Positions 8,686 to 18,244 are shown, counted from the stretch's first letter. The stretch: 64,000 bases of DNA from Cytobacillus sp. NJ13 (GCA_030348385.1 JAUCFP010000006.1:682001-746000), one strand, 5' to 3'. The notes: a model not told the origin generated them from the sequence alone. Numbers and translations: made by a program.

Positions 8686-10776
8686 ATGTATATTACATCG
8701 AGGGAAAAAGCCATTATTGAATCTATTATAAAAACATCGGGTAAACACACGGCATTATCCATTGCCACTTCTTTGAATGTCAGTGCGAGGACGATTCAGA
8801 GGGATTTAAAGGCAGTTGAGAAAATCGTCAGTGAGTTCGATTTGAAGTTAACCCGCAATCTAAATCAGGGCCTTGCTATTGAAGGGAAAAATGAGCAGAT
8901 TTTCCGGCTGATTCAGCATTTGACCAGCAGTGAACCGATCGACCAGCCTCCTCAGGAAAAGAAGCTGCGCCTTCTTATAGCCATTTTGGAAGAAGACCTA
9001 TACAAGACTCAGGTTCTGGCAAGCTACCTCGGCATCAGCACGGCAACCCTGTCAGCCTATCTGGATGAACTTGCCCAATGGCTATCCGTTTTCCAGGTGC
9101 AGCTTACGAGAAAGCGGGGAGTCGGAGTAGAACTTCACGGAGCAGAAGCGAACAAACGAAGAGCGCTTGCGCATTTCTTCCTTCAATATTTTCATGAAGA
9201 ATTAATTGAGAAACTATTTTTGCTGGAAAAAAGGAAGCTTGGTGAAGAAAGGATCCTCCATTACTTTGAACCGGATTATCTTTTCCAAGTGAACAGCATT
9301 GTTCAGACTGTTTTTTCCGGTGCACCTGCCCGGTTTGCTGATAGCGGATACCTGGAGGTTGTGCTGCATGTATGCATTTCACTGCAGAGGACTCTAAAAC
9401 AGCGTTTAGTGGTTCAAAGTGATACCCTTCCTGAAAAGGAAGTTATGGTTGAATACGGTTTGATGCAGCAGGTAACAAGCAATCTGGAACGAAAATTTGA
9501 CTGCATTTTTTCAGAAGGGGATGTCCTTTACCTGGCGCGAATACTTAAAGGGACCAAATTGAGCGGAGCCGACCTTTTTCCATATGACAGCCTTATGCTC
9601 TCCCAAATGATCAAGAACGTGATTAAATCGGTTTCGGAACAGCTGCATGTGGATTTAACAAAGGATTTTTCCTTATTTCAGGGACTGCTGGCCCACATGG
9701 AGCCATCCATATTCCGCATGAAACAGAATATGGAATCTTATAACCCGCTTAAAGAAGAAATTATGCGCAAATATCCGGTTCTGTTCATGGCTGTAAAAAA
9801 TAGTCTTGAAGAGGAATTTACTGATATTGATCAATTTTCCGATGACGAGATCGCGTTCATCGTCCTTCACTTTGGCTCAGCCCTGGTCATGCAGGAAGAG
9901 AATCTTTCCATTAAGGCGCTTGTCATTTGTCCGACAGGCATCGGCACATCCAAGATGCTCAAGAGCAGGCTGAAAAAAGAAGCAGCTGAAATTGATGTGA
10001 TCGAAATCAAGTCGATGAAGGAAATTTCAGAGGGGGCTGATCTGAAAGAATATGATTTAATCCTTTCTACAGTCAGACTTCCTTTTATAAATGCTGAGTA
10101 CATATTGGTGAATCCGCTATTAAGCGATGAAAATATTCTTACCATAAAAAACTACTTGCAGAACAATATTGAAAGACTGACAAAAGGAAAAGAATATCAG
10201 CCTGAGGATGGGTTCAAACAGGCTGAACAGAGAAACCTTTCTTTATCCGTAATGCTTGAGGAAGTAAGAGATATTCAGGAGAGCATCGAGTCTCTTCTTC
10301 ATAACTTTCGTTTTTACCGGATGGATGGAGGAGAAAGCCAGGAGCAGATTCTTAAGAAAATGATTGGGAATGCCGAAGGAGATCATTTGCTGACGAATGC
10401 TGAAGATGTCCTGCAATCATTAAGGGAACGGGAACAAAAAGGCGGACTTGGCATACCTGAAACCAATATGGCTCTCTTTCATGCCCGCAGTAAAAACGTC
10501 CGTGAACTTATTTTCCAGATTGCCCATCTGCCCGAGCCATGCATGGTGAAGGGGATGGACGGGAGAGAAGTGGTAATGAAAAACCTTCTGCTCATGCTGG
10601 CACCGCTCGAGCTAAGCAGAAGAGAGCAGGAGATATTAAGCTTAATCAGCACAAATATCATTGAGACAGAGGAAGCGATTCTAATTTTTTCTTCAGCCAA
10701 TGAAGACATGATTTACAAGAAGCTAGAATCGATTTTTACAGAATACCTGCAGACTCATTTTAAAATAAATCAGTAA
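8686..10776 (+). CDS. mtlR: PRD-containing mannitol operon activator
   Basis: This 696-aa regulator has the MtlR layout: a DeoR-type HTH (SLNVSARTIQRDLKAVEK, about 25-45), a second HTH (ASYLGISTATLSAYLDEL, about 110-130), two PTS-regulation domains with conserved His (PRD1 around LEVVLHVCISLQ, PRD2 around IAFIVLHFGSAL), an EIIB-Gat-like domain (VICPTGIGTSKML with the regulatory Cys) and a C-terminal EIIA-Mtl-like domain. In bacilli it activates the mtl promoter and is controlled by phosphorylation from HPr and EIIA/EIIB of the mannitol PTS. A hairpin separates it from mtlA; mtlD starts 12 bases downstream. Confidence 0.94.
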   Translation: MYITSREKAIIESIIKTSGKHTALSIATSLNVSARTIQRDLKAVEKIVSEFDLKLTRNLNQGLAIEGKNEQIFRLIQHLTSSEPIDQPPQEKKLRLLIAILEEDLYKTQVLASYLGISTATLSAYLDELAQWLSVFQVQLTRKRGVGVELHGAEANKRRALAHFFLQYFHEELIEKLFLLEKRKLGEERILHYFEPDYLFQVNSIVQTVFSGAPARFADSGYLEVVLHVCISLQRTLKQRLVVQSDTLPEKEVMVEYGLMQQVTSNLERKFDCIFSEGDVLYLARILKGTKLSGADLFPYDSLMLSQMIKNVIKSVSEQLHVDLTKDFSLFQGLLAHMEPSIFRMKQNMESYNPLKEEIMRKYPVLFMAVKNSLEEEFTDIDQFSDDEIAFIVLHFGSALVMQEENLSIKALVICPTGIGTSKMLKSRLKKEAAEIDVIEIKSMKEISEGADLKEYDLILSTVRLPFINAEYILVNPLLSDENILTIKNYLQNNIERLTKGKEYQPEDGFKQAEQRNLSLSVMLEEVRDIQESIESLLHNFRFYRMDGGESQEQILKKMIGNAEGDHLLTNAEDVLQSLREREQKGGLGIPETNMALFHARSKNVRELIFQIAHLPEPCMVKGMDGREVVMKNLLLMLAPLELSRREQEILSLISTNIIETEEAILIFSSANEDMIYKKLESIFTEYLQTHFKINQ

Positions 10777-10788
10777 AGGAATGATTCG

Positions 10789-11925
10789 ATGAAACAAGCA
10801 GTGCATTTTGGAGCAGGAAACATAGGAAGAGGATTCATTGGAGCCCTATTTTCACAGTCAGGCTACCATGTAACTTTTGTTGATATAGCCGACGAAATCA
10901 TTAATCAGCTGAACGAAGAAAAACAATATCAAGTGCTGCTGGCTGCTGATGAACAGGAAACCATGACAATTGAGAATGTTTCAGGATTGAATAATCTGAA
11001 ACAGGAGGATGAAGTGATAGAGGCAATTAAGCAGGCTGACTTCCTAACAACGGCGATTGGCCCTAACATCCTTCCGCGGATTGCCCCATTAATTGCAAAA
11101 GGCTTGACTGCAAGAGCAGATGCAGGAATTAACGAGAAGCTTTATGTCATTGCATGTGAAAATCAGATTTCTGCGACTGACCTTTTAAAAGGCTATATAA
11201 TGGAGCATCTTGACAGCGATGTAAATATGGCGGGTGTATCCTTTTTAAACTCAGCTGTAGACCGAATTGTCCCAATCCAAAACAACCAGGGATCACTGGA
11301 TGTTCTTGTTGAACCGTACCATGAATGGGTTGTGGAAACGACTGAAGACATTGCGCATATCGAAGGGATGAAAATCGTTCCGGAACTTGCACCCTTTATC
11401 GAAAGAAAGCTGTTCACAGTTAACACAGGCCATGCCGTTATTGCTTATTTTGGATACCTGGGAGGAAAAGAAACCATCGACCAGACACTTTCAGATGAAG
11501 AAATTTATAAACAGGTTCAGGCTACACTCCGTGAAACAGGTGCCTATTTGATTAATCGATATGATCTGAATCCGGACGAGCATCAGAAATATATCGATAA
11601 AATTATCGGCCGTTTCCAAAATGCCCACTTGAATGACGGTGTTACTAGAGTTGGCCGTTCGCCAATAAGGAAGCTTGGCCCTGAAGACAGACTGGTTCGC
11701 CCGGCCCTGCAGGCTCAAAAAGCCGGCTTATCTTACACAAACCTGGCTAAAGCCATTGCGGCGGCACTAATGTTTGATAACAGGGAAGACGAAGAAGCGG
11801 TAAAGCTCCAGGAGATGATCCAAGAAAACGGAGTAGCCTACGTGCTGAAAGAAGTATGCGGACTTGAAGAAGCAAGCGAGCTTGCGAAAGAAATACTGAA
11901 ACAGTTTGAAGCATTGAAAAAATAA
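10789..11925 (+). CDS. mtlD: Mannitol-1-phosphate 5-dehydrogenase
   Basis: This 378-aa enzyme oxidises mannitol-1-phosphate to fructose-6-phosphate with NAD+. The N-terminus carries the Rossmann glycine motif HFGAGNIGRGFIGALF; the substrate-side signatures NSAVDRIVPIQ and LFTVNTGHAVIAYFGYLGG are typical of polyol dehydrogenases of the MtlD family. Length matches B. subtilis MtlD. It is the last gene of the mannitol unit and is followed by a strong terminator. Confidence 0.97.
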   Translation: MKQAVHFGAGNIGRGFIGALFSQSGYHVTFVDIADEIINQLNEEKQYQVLLAADEQETMTIENVSGLNNLKQEDEVIEAIKQADFLTTAIGPNILPRIAPLIAKGLTARADAGINEKLYVIACENQISATDLLKGYIMEHLDSDVNMAGVSFLNSAVDRIVPIQNNQGSLDVLVEPYHEWVVETTEDIAHIEGMKIVPELAPFIERKLFTVNTGHAVIAYFGYLGGKETIDQTLSDEEIYKQVQATLRETGAYLINRYDLNPDEHQKYIDKIIGRFQNAHLNDGVTRVGRSPIRKLGPEDRLVRPALQAQKAGLSYTNLAKAIAAALMFDNREDEEAVKLQEMIQENGVAYVLKEVCGLEEASELAKEILKQFEALKK

Positions 11926-11934
11926 ATTGGATTT

Positions 11935-11968
11935 AAGGCTGCTGAAATGTTTCGGCAGCCTTATTTTT
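11935..11968 (+). terminator. Terminator after mtlD
   Basis: AAGGCTGC (11935-11942) pairs with GGCAGCCTT (11954-11962), followed by ATTTTTT. Confidence 0.9.
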
Positions 11969-12060
11969 TGGAATTTTTCCTTGGCCCGCTGTAAACCGTG
12001 GGTGCGGCAATGAATTTTACGGAGCTATGTGTGCATGACAGGCAAAGTTGGTGGACCGTC

Positions 12061-12476
12061 AGGAAAGTAGGTTTCATGGAGGGCTTATGTGGCCCAAAAT
12101 GGATGAGGTACCGAGGAAATGGTCGTCATGGAGGGCTTATGAAGCCCAAAATGGATGAGGAGCCGAGGAAATGGAAGTCATGGAGGTCTCATGAAGCCCA
12201 AAATGGATGAGGAGCCGAGGAAATGGAAGTCATGGAGGGCTTATGAAGCCCAAAAAGGGTGCAGTGTTGAGGAAATGGTAGTCATGAAGGGCTCATGAAG
12301 CCCAAAATAGGTGGAGAGCCGAGGAAATGGTCGCCATGGAGGTCTCATGAAGCCCAAAATAGGTGGAGATCGGAAGAAATGGTCGCCATGAAGGGCTTAT
12401 GAGTCCCGAAATGGGTAGGGTTCCAAAGAAATGGTCGCCATGGATGGCTCATGAGGCCCAAATTCATGAAATCCAT
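12061..12476. repeat. 52-bp tandem array A (about 8 units)
   Basis: The marker GAGGAAATGG recurs at 12113, 12165, 12217, 12269 and 12321, and as variants at 12373 and 12425. Every step is exactly 52 bases with no indel; a degenerate unit precedes them at about 12061. A typical unit contains GGTCGCCATGGAGG, then the small palindrome GGGCTTATGAAGCCC, then CAAAATGGATGAGGAGCC. The frame is broken in places, reading frames across it are simply the repeat translated, and no start has a ribosome site, so it is non-coding. It lies between the mtlD terminator and the gntR promoter. Confidence 0.9.
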
Positions 12477-12486
12477 AACTTCTGTC

Positions 12487-12895
12487 TTCTTAAGGTCCAA
12501 AGCGAATTGAACTCTGGAAACAAAGACGAAAACCCTGGGCCAGCAATCAAAATGGGAGTTAATCAAAAGGAATAACGACGATATCTTAGAGCCAGCGATC
12601 AAAATGGGAATTAATCAAGGGGAATAACGACGAAAATTCGGAGCCAGCGATCAAACTGGGAGTTAATCAAAGGGAATAACGACGAAATGCCGAAGCCAGC
12701 GATCAAAATGGGAATTATTCAAAGGGAATAACGATGAAATCCCAGAGGCAGCGATCAAAATGGGAATTAATCAAGGGGAATAACGACGAAAATTCGGAGC
12801 CAGCGATCAAACTGGGGGTTAATCAAAGGGAATAACGACGAAATCTCAGAGCCAGCCGTCAAACTAGGAGTTAATCAGAAGCAACAGCGCTAAAA
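12487..12895. repeat. 52-bp tandem array B (about 7-8 units)
   Basis: GCCAGC recurs at 12539, 12591, 12643, 12695, 12747 (as GGCAGC), 12799 and 12851, always 52 bases apart; a degenerate unit begins near 12487. The unit reads roughly GCCAGCGATCAAAATGGGA, then TTAATCAAAGGGAATAACGA, then CGAAATCCCAGA. The sequence differs from array A, but the ACGACGAAAATTCGGAG part resembles array C. Two unit types alternate in places (ATTCGGAG/AAACTGGG). Confidence 0.9.
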
Positions 12896-13002
12896 CTAGC
12901 AGATTTTTTATGACTGGTGATTAATCAGATTCCAGTGGGATTGCCCTGAACAATGCTGTTTAAATTAAATACTCGTTCTAAATATTTAATTTTCAAAAAA
13001 TA

Positions 13003-13031
13003 TTGACAACTATTCAAAAAACAGATAAATT
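13003..13031 (+). promoter_or_regulatory. Promoter of gntR
   Basis: TTGACA (13003-13008), a 17-base spacer and TAAATT (13026-13031). The palindromic operator lies directly downstream, so binding there would block initiation. Confidence 0.65.
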
Positions 13032-13038
13032 ATAAAAT

Positions 13039-13062
13039 AATATAAAGTTATAACATTATATT
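13039..13062. promoter_or_regulatory. Regulon palindrome 1 (before gntR)
   Basis: AATATAA-(10)-TTATATT with core AAAGTTATAACATTATAT. The same core is found at 13842 and 20760. Its place at its own gene predicts autoregulation by the GntR protein. Confidence 0.7.
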
Positions 13063-13082
13063 CTTTCAAGGGAGATACATAA

Positions 13083-13799
13083 ATGCAGATAGATAAGAGT
13101 TTACATATACCTCTGTATAGACAAGTAGAGCAGATTCTGGAAGAGAAAATCATATCAGGGCAATGGGAGATTGGTAGCCAGCTGCCGACTGAGCAGGAGC
13201 TATCCGATCGTTTCGATGTAAGCACCATTACGGTTAAAAGAGCCGTGATTGAGCTTGTGAATAAAGGTTATCTCTTCAGACAGCGAGGAAAGGGAACCTT
13301 TGTTTCTGGAGCTGCCAAAGAGCAGGACCTTAATTCAATCATTTCGCTTTCCGGTGCGGAGCAAGAACATCCGCATGAAATGCTCAGCTTTAAATATGAA
13401 AAAGCAGGTTCTGAAATTGCCCAGAAGTTAAGAATTGATCCTGAGGATGAGGTTATAAAAATTGAAAGATTAAAAATAGAAAACAATGACCCTCTTGCAC
13501 TGGAATATACCTATCTTCCGGCGGATAAATGTCAGGGACTTTCGCCTGAAATGATCAATAACGACTTAATTTTTAACATCTTAAAAAATAGATTCCATAT
13601 AGCATTAAAACGGGCAAAGGTATTTATCAGGCCATATATTCTTCCTGATCATCAGGCAAAGCTGCTTCAAGTAGAAGCGGGAACTCCTGTTTTTGAGTGG
13701 GAGCGGATTACATATACAAAACAAGAAGACATCATTGAGTTCTCTAAATTCTATATCCGCAGTGACAAAGAGGTTTATTATACTGAGGTTCAATTGTAA
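13083..13799 (+). CDS. GntR-family (HutC/UTRA) transcription regulator
   Basis: This 238-aa protein has an N-terminal winged helix (IPLYRQVEQILEEKI then LPTEQELSDRFDVSTITVKR, about residues 8-75, ending in RGKGTFVSG) and a C-terminal UTRA effector domain (about 90-235, EYTYLPADKC and IEFSKFYIRSDK). HutC-type regulators are usually repressors released by a small metabolite. GGGAGA precedes the ATG. The three matching palindromes (13039, 13842, 20760) before itself, the transporter operon and the DUF1904/DAO pair suggest it controls the whole 13-22 kb locus. Confidence 0.92.
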   Translation: MQIDKSLHIPLYRQVEQILEEKIISGQWEIGSQLPTEQELSDRFDVSTITVKRAVIELVNKGYLFRQRGKGTFVSGAAKEQDLNSIISLSGAEQEHPHEMLSFKYEKAGSEIAQKLRIDPEDEVIKIERLKIENNDPLALEYTYLPADKCQGLSPEMINNDLIFNILKNRFHIALKRAKVFIRPYILPDHQAKLLQVEAGTPVFEWERITYTKQEDIIEFSKFYIRSDKEVYYTEVQL

Positions 13800-13805
13800 A
13801 AAAAA

Positions 13806-13835
13806 TTGCTGAAATACCATAGGACATTTTATAAA
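13806..13835 (+). promoter_or_regulatory. Candidate promoter of transporter/dehydrogenase operon
   Basis: TTGCTG (13806-13811), an 18-base spacer and TATAAA (13830-13835), just upstream of palindrome 2. Confidence 0.5.
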
Positions 13836-13841
13836 CATAAA

Positions 13842-13867
13842 AGATATAAAGTTATAATATTATATCT
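13842..13867. promoter_or_regulatory. Regulon palindrome 2 (before ABC transporter operon)
   Basis: AGATATAA-(10)-TTATATCT, the same 10-base spacing and core (AAAGTTATAATATTATAT) as palindrome 1. A 130-base leader separates it from the substrate-binding protein gene. Confidence 0.72.
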
Positions 13868-13999
13868 TTATATTTTATATATAAATCAATCTCTTTAAAT
13901 AGATTGATCCAAATTAAAAAGGGGGTATCTCTTTTATCAAGTCTTCATCTTAGAACAGCTCCTTAAGAGTTCACGAAAGCAAAAATAAACGAGGGGGAA

Positions 14000-15091
14000 A
14001 TGAGTTTGAAAAAGAAAGCTTATTTAATTGTATTGCTTTGTTTATTGCTTGTCACGGCTGCAGGATGCAGCGGCCAAACAGGGAGTTCTGCAGATGAAGA
14101 ATCAGGAAAAAGTGATGGAAAGACACTTGTCTTAGCGGCATATGGAGGAAGCTATGAACAAAAGATGAAGGAGGACTTGATCCCAAAGTTTGAGAAAGAG
14201 CATGGCGTAAAAGTGAAATATATTACTGGAAGCTCTGTTGATACCTTATCCAAGCTTCAAGCTCAAAAGGATAATCCTCAAATTGATGTAGCTTTCCTTG
14301 ATGATGGTCCTCAAGCACAGGCAAAGGCGTTTGGATTGCTGGCGCCAATGGATGAGGGTGTTGTTACGAATCTGGCAAATGTCTATGATATTGCAAAAGA
14401 CAAGGATAATGTCGGCGTTGGATTCGGGATCATTTCAACCGGCTTGGCTTATAACAAGGATGTCTTCGAACAGAATGGCTGGGAACCGCCGACATCCTGG
14501 AATGATTTGGCCGATCCAAAGTTTAAAGGAAAACTTGTACTGCCTTCCATTGCCAATACGTACGGAGTTCATTTTCTGCTTATGACTGCGATTGCCAATG
14601 GCGGAGATGAAGAAAACATTGAACCAGGTTTTGAAAAAATGAAGGAAATTGCCCAAAACGCGATCACTTTTGATAAAACAGCTGACGTATCAAACTACTT
14701 CCTGCAAGGGCAGACAGTCGCAAGTGCATGGGGAAGCAGCCGGGTATTTACCCTTCAGGATAGCGGATTCCCGATTGAGTATGTCATTCCCGAAGAAGGG
14801 GCTCCGGCCTTGATGGCTACCGTCAGCGTGGTGAAGGATGCTCCAAATGAGGATCTTGCACAGGAATTTGTCAATTTTGTTCTGGATGAAGAAGCTCAGC
14901 TTCTATTTGCCAACTCCTTGTTTGACGGTCCTGTTAATAAGAATGTGAAGCTTGAAGGTGATATTGTCGATAAAGTGGCTTATGGGGAAGACGAGATTGC
15001 CAAATTGATCAAAGTCGACTGGGAAACTGTAAATGCAAAACGGGCAGAGTGGACAGAACGGGCCAATAAAGAAATCGAAGTAGCCCATTAA
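14000..15091 (+). CDS. PotD-type ABC transporter substrate-binding lipoprotein
   Basis: This 363-aa lipoprotein has signal peptide and lipobox LLLVTAAGCSG (Cys about residue 23). The mature protein shows the family-1 solute-binding fold of spermidine/putrescine-type receptors: LVLAAYGGSYEQKMKEDL, IDVAFLDDGPQAQ, GLAYNKDVFEQNGW and a conserved hinge around VASAWGSSRV. It should deliver an organic cation, polyamine, opine or amino-acid derivative to the importer encoded directly downstream. The ATG at 14000 follows GAGGGGG. The exact ligand cannot be deduced, but the linked dehydrogenase genes suggest a secondary amine or amino acid. Confidence 0.9.
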   Translation: MSLKKKAYLIVLLCLLLVTAAGCSGQTGSSADEESGKSDGKTLVLAAYGGSYEQKMKEDLIPKFEKEHGVKVKYITGSSVDTLSKLQAQKDNPQIDVAFLDDGPQAQAKAFGLLAPMDEGVVTNLANVYDIAKDKDNVGVGFGIISTGLAYNKDVFEQNGWEPPTSWNDLADPKFKGKLVLPSIANTYGVHFLLMTAIANGGDEENIEPGFEKMKEIAQNAITFDKTADVSNYFLQGQTVASAWGSSRVFTLQDSGFPIEYVIPEEGAPALMATVSVVKDAPNEDLAQEFVNFVLDEEAQLLFANSLFDGPVNKNVKLEGDIVDKVAYGEDEIAKLIKVDWETVNAKRAEWTERANKEIEVAH

Positions 15092-15107
15092 AAGAGAGGG
15101 GAAACGA

Positions 15108-16184
15108 ATGAGTTACTTAAGCCTGGAAAACGTGGTCAAGACCTTTAATAAAACAGAAGTGGTTAAAAAGCTCAGCCTTGACATCCAAAAAGGGGAACTG
15201 GTCTCCTTTTTGGGGCCTTCGGGCTGCGGAAAAACGACGACTCTTAATATGATCGCCGGATTTCTGGAGGTGGATGGCGGGAAGATTGAGGTGGACGGCA
15301 AACCCGTTCACCTGCTTCCTCCCAATAAAAGAGAGATGGGCATGGTGTTCCAAAATTATGCTTTATTTCCTCACATGACAGTTTTTGATAATGTCGCCTA
15401 TGGACTTAAGCTCCGTAAAGTGCCAAAAAATGAAATAAACAAAAGGGTGCTTGAAGCATTGGAGATGGTTCGTCTGGCTGGCTATGAAAAGCGCTATCCA
15501 AAGGAACTATCCGGAGGACAGCAGCAGCGGGTTTCATTGGCGAGGGCACTGGTCATTAAACCGAAGGTGCTTCTCCTTGATGAACCATTGAGCAATCTAG
15601 ATGCCAAGCTGCGCCAGGAAATGCGCGAAGAAATTGTGGATATTCAAAAGCAGGTGGGGATTACAACAATATTTGTCACACATGACCAGGAGGAAGCTTT
15701 GGCTATATCGGACCGGATCGCGGTCATGTACGAGGGCCGGATTGAACAGGTAGATGATCCGGCATCCATATATAACCATCCAAAGACTGATTTCGTGTCT
15801 CAGTTCATAGGGGAAGTCAACCACATTCAGGGGAAAGTCCTGGAAACCTATGAGAATAAGAAATGCAAACTGCACTTTTTTGGGAATGAACAGATCGTTT
15901 CAGTCCCATCTGTGAAGAATTCCGAAGTTCACTTTTTCATACGGCCGGAAAAAATCCAAATCGCATTAGCCGAATCAAATGAAAGAAATGAGGCTTTTCA
16001 AACCAAGGTGGAAAGGAAAATGTTTCTCGGAGCCAAGACAAGATACATTCTGAAAGTACATGACCGGCATCTGATTGCAGATATTTCCAATACTGTATTA
16101 AATCCCACCGAAATTAAAGAAGGAAACAGTGTCTACACTTATTGGAACCCTGAAGACCTGCTGCCTTCCAGAATGGCGAGGTGA
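15108..16184 (+). CDS. PotA-type ABC transporter ATPase
   Basis: This 358-aa subunit powers the importer. It has Walker A (FLGPSGCGKTTTLN, about residue 35), Q-loop (MVFQNYALFPHMT), signature LSGGQQQRVSLARAL, Walker B (KVLLLDEPLSNLD), the H-loop TIFVTHDQEEA and a C-terminal TOBE-like domain (FFIRPEKIQIAL). This is the CUT1/polyamine-type layout. It starts 16 bases after the binding-protein gene with AGAGGGGA. Confidence 0.95.
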   Translation: MSYLSLENVVKTFNKTEVVKKLSLDIQKGELVSFLGPSGCGKTTTLNMIAGFLEVDGGKIEVDGKPVHLLPPNKREMGMVFQNYALFPHMTVFDNVAYGLKLRKVPKNEINKRVLEALEMVRLAGYEKRYPKELSGGQQQRVSLARALVIKPKVLLLDEPLSNLDAKLRQEMREEIVDIQKQVGITTIFVTHDQEEALAISDRIAVMYEGRIEQVDDPASIYNHPKTDFVSQFIGEVNHIQGKVLETYENKKCKLHFFGNEQIVSVPSVKNSEVHFFIRPEKIQIALAESNERNEAFQTKVERKMFLGAKTRYILKVHDRHLIADISNTVLNPTEIKEGNSVYTYWNPEDLLPSRMAR

Positions 16185-16189
16185 CTCAC

Positions 16190-17107
16190 ATGCAAGCCGG
16201 AATCGGAACGGAACATGACTTATTGCTTCAGCAAAAGAAAAAGAATTTGACTAAAAAACGGCTTGATACGTGGCTGCTTTTACTTCCGACGCTGGGAATC
16301 TTCATATTCTTCTTTTTGCTGCCATTGTTTTTCTTATTTATTACAAGCTTTAAAAATTTTGATGCCAGCACGGGAGTGGGAAATGAGTGGACGCTCCAGA
16401 ACTACATCAAGTTCATGTCAGATCCTTTTTACCTTGGAGTGGTCTGGCGCACTGTAAAAATCGCTCTTTTAACAACATTGATTACTATCATTATCTCTTA
16501 CCCGGTAGCATTTCAGATTTCAAGATCAAAAGGAAGAGCCAGAAATTATTTAACCCTTCTGGTGCTTTCTCCGCTTCTGATCAGCATGGTTATACGCTGC
16601 TACGGCTGGGTGATTCTTTTATCCAACAATGGTGTAGTCAACAATACACTATTAAAGCTGGGCTGGATTGATCAGCCTTTAACCCTCTTATACACCGAAT
16701 TGAGTGTGGTCATCGGGATGGTGCATGTTCTTTTCCCGTACATGGTGCTGAGCATCATGGGCTCACTCGAAAAAATAGACCCTTCTGTCATCAGAGCCTC
16801 GCAGAATCTTGGGGCCAGCTCCTTCAGAACTTTCTTTTCCATTTTGCTTCCGTTAACCTTGCCAGGTGTTTTCGCCGGTTCGGTTATGGTGTTTAGCTTA
16901 AGCGTCAGCTCTTTTGTTACACCTGCCATTCTTGGCGGTCCGCAGGTGAAGGTTATGTCCTATTTAACGTATGAACAGGTAGCTGTCATGCTGAACTGGC
17001 CGTATGGAGGCGCAATTGGCTTCCTGCTGATCCTGATTGCCACCATTACAATCATCGTATACAGCAAAATCCTTGCCAGGTCTGAGAAAGGAGTGGCCAT
17101 ACAATGA
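16190..17107 (+). CDS. PotB-type ABC transporter permease
   Basis: This 305-aa permease has six helices and the EAA-like cytoplasmic loop (IRASQNLGASSFRTFFSILL) that docks on the ATPase. ATG at 16190 is preferred over the GTG at 16181, which overlaps the upstream stop, because GCGAGGTGA gives a ribosome site at the right distance. It overlaps the second permease gene by four bases. Confidence 0.93.
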   Translation: MQAGIGTEHDLLLQQKKKNLTKKRLDTWLLLLPTLGIFIFFFLLPLFFLFITSFKNFDASTGVGNEWTLQNYIKFMSDPFYLGVVWRTVKIALLTTLITIIISYPVAFQISRSKGRARNYLTLLVLSPLLISMVIRCYGWVILLSNNGVVNNTLLKLGWIDQPLTLLYTELSVVIGMVHVLFPYMVLSIMGSLEKIDPSVIRASQNLGASSFRTFFSILLPLTLPGVFAGSVMVFSLSVSSFVTPAILGGPQVKVMSYLTYEQVAVMLNWPYGGAIGFLLILIATITIIVYSKILARSEKGVAIQ

Positions 17108-17904
17108 GCAGGAAGCTGCCCAAGTATTTCTTTAACTTTGTTTGTTTACTGGTTTATATTTTCCTGCTGGCGCCAATCGTGGTTGTATTGCTTTCTTCCT
17201 TAACAACTACCGAATACATTGTATTCCCGCCAGAAGGCCTGACCCTCAGATGGTACACAGAATTAATTGAACATCCTGAATTTATGCAGTCCTTTACACT
17301 GAGTATTATTGTGGCGTTCGGTACCGCCATTATTTCCACTGCCATTGGGACGTTGGCTTCTCTTGCGGTCGTCCGGCGCCAATTTAAAGGGAAGACAGCG
17401 ATTGTTCAATTAGTGGGTTCGCCTCTCTTGATCCCATCTGTTGTGTTTGGTGTGGCTCTCTTGCAGTTTTATTCATGGATTGGCTTAGCTGCGAGCCCGC
17501 TTGCATTAATTTTAGGTCACATCATCTTAACGGTTCCTTTTGTAATGCGCCTGGTTGTTGCAAGCCTTGTAGGTTTTGACCGTTCTATCGAACAAGCGGC
17601 CTTGAACCTTGGTGCAGGACCGATGAAAGTTTTCTTTCAAATCACTCTGCCGATCATTAAATCAGGCGTAATAGCCGGTGCCATTTTTGCCTTTATTACT
17701 TCATTTGATGATTTAACAGTCGCCTTATTCATTGTCAGCACCGACGTTGTGACACTGCCAGTGCGAATCTACACATACATGCAATATCAATATGATCCGA
17801 TTATAACATCCGTATCAAGCATCATGATTCTTTTCACTGTTGTATTAATGCTCGTAATTGAAAGAGTGCTTGGTGTAGGGAAAGTATTTTCCTCGAAAAA
17901 TTAA
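17104..17904 (+). CDS. PotC-type ABC transporter permease
   Basis: This 266-aa permease has six helices and the EAA loop (IEQAALNLGAGPMKVFFQIT). With the preceding permease it forms the membrane heterodimer. The ATGA overlap with its partner shows coupling. Confidence 0.93.
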   Translation: MSRKLPKYFFNFVCLLVYIFLLAPIVVVLLSSLTTTEYIVFPPEGLTLRWYTELIEHPEFMQSFTLSIIVAFGTAIISTAIGTLASLAVVRRQFKGKTAIVQLVGSPLLIPSVVFGVALLQFYSWIGLAASPLALILGHIILTVPFVMRLVVASLVGFDRSIEQAALNLGAGPMKVFFQITLPIIKSGVIAGAIFAFITSFDDLTVALFIVSTDVVTLPVRIYTYMQYQYDPIITSVSSIMILFTVVLMLVIERVLGVGKVFSSKN

Positions 17905-17920
17905 ATAGGAGATGTCTTTT

Positions 17921-18244
17921 ATGCATATTGAGAAACATCCCGTTCTTGGCAGGCAGCTACACAAGCCTGTAACCATTTATTTCAATGACCAGCCATATCA
18001 GGCCTATACGCAGCAATCAGTCGCTGCCGCCTTAATGGCAAATGGAATTAAAAAATTGGGTGTCAGCCGAAAGCTGGTCCAATCCAGAGGGTTATTCTGC
18101 TCGCGCGGGAGATGCTGCAGCTGCTATATGACCATTGACGGTGAAGACCATGTACGGAGCTGTTTGACAGAGGTTGAAGAAGGCATGCGAATATACCCGA
18201 ATATGGATGACCCCGAGGTAAGGAGGGAGATTGATGAAGACTGA
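17921..18244 (+). CDS. Small [2Fe-2S] subunit (HcnA/SoxA N-terminal-like)
   Basis: This 107-aa ferredoxin-like subunit carries Cys in C-x(4)-C-x(2)-C (LFCSRGRCCSCYMTI) and a later Cys (HVRSCLTEV), which binds a plant-type [2Fe-2S] cluster. The same small subunit occurs in hydrogen cyanide synthase HcnA, D-hydroxyproline dehydrogenase and opine oxidases, where it passes electrons between flavins. ATG at 17921 is chosen because AGGAGA is eight bases upstream; ATG 17912 sits inside that site. It overlaps the next gene by 11 bases. Confidence 0.88.
   Translation: MHIEKHPVLGRQLHKPVTIYFNDQPYQAYTQQSVAAALMANGIKKLGVSRKLVQSRGLFCSRGRCCSCYMTIDGEDHVRSCLTEVEEGMRIYPNMDDPEVRREIDED

Noticed and set aside
11998..12602. 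Short open frames running through arrays A and B on both strands
   Set aside because: They only translate the repeats, lack ribosome sites and are out of frame with unit length (52 is not a multiple of 3).
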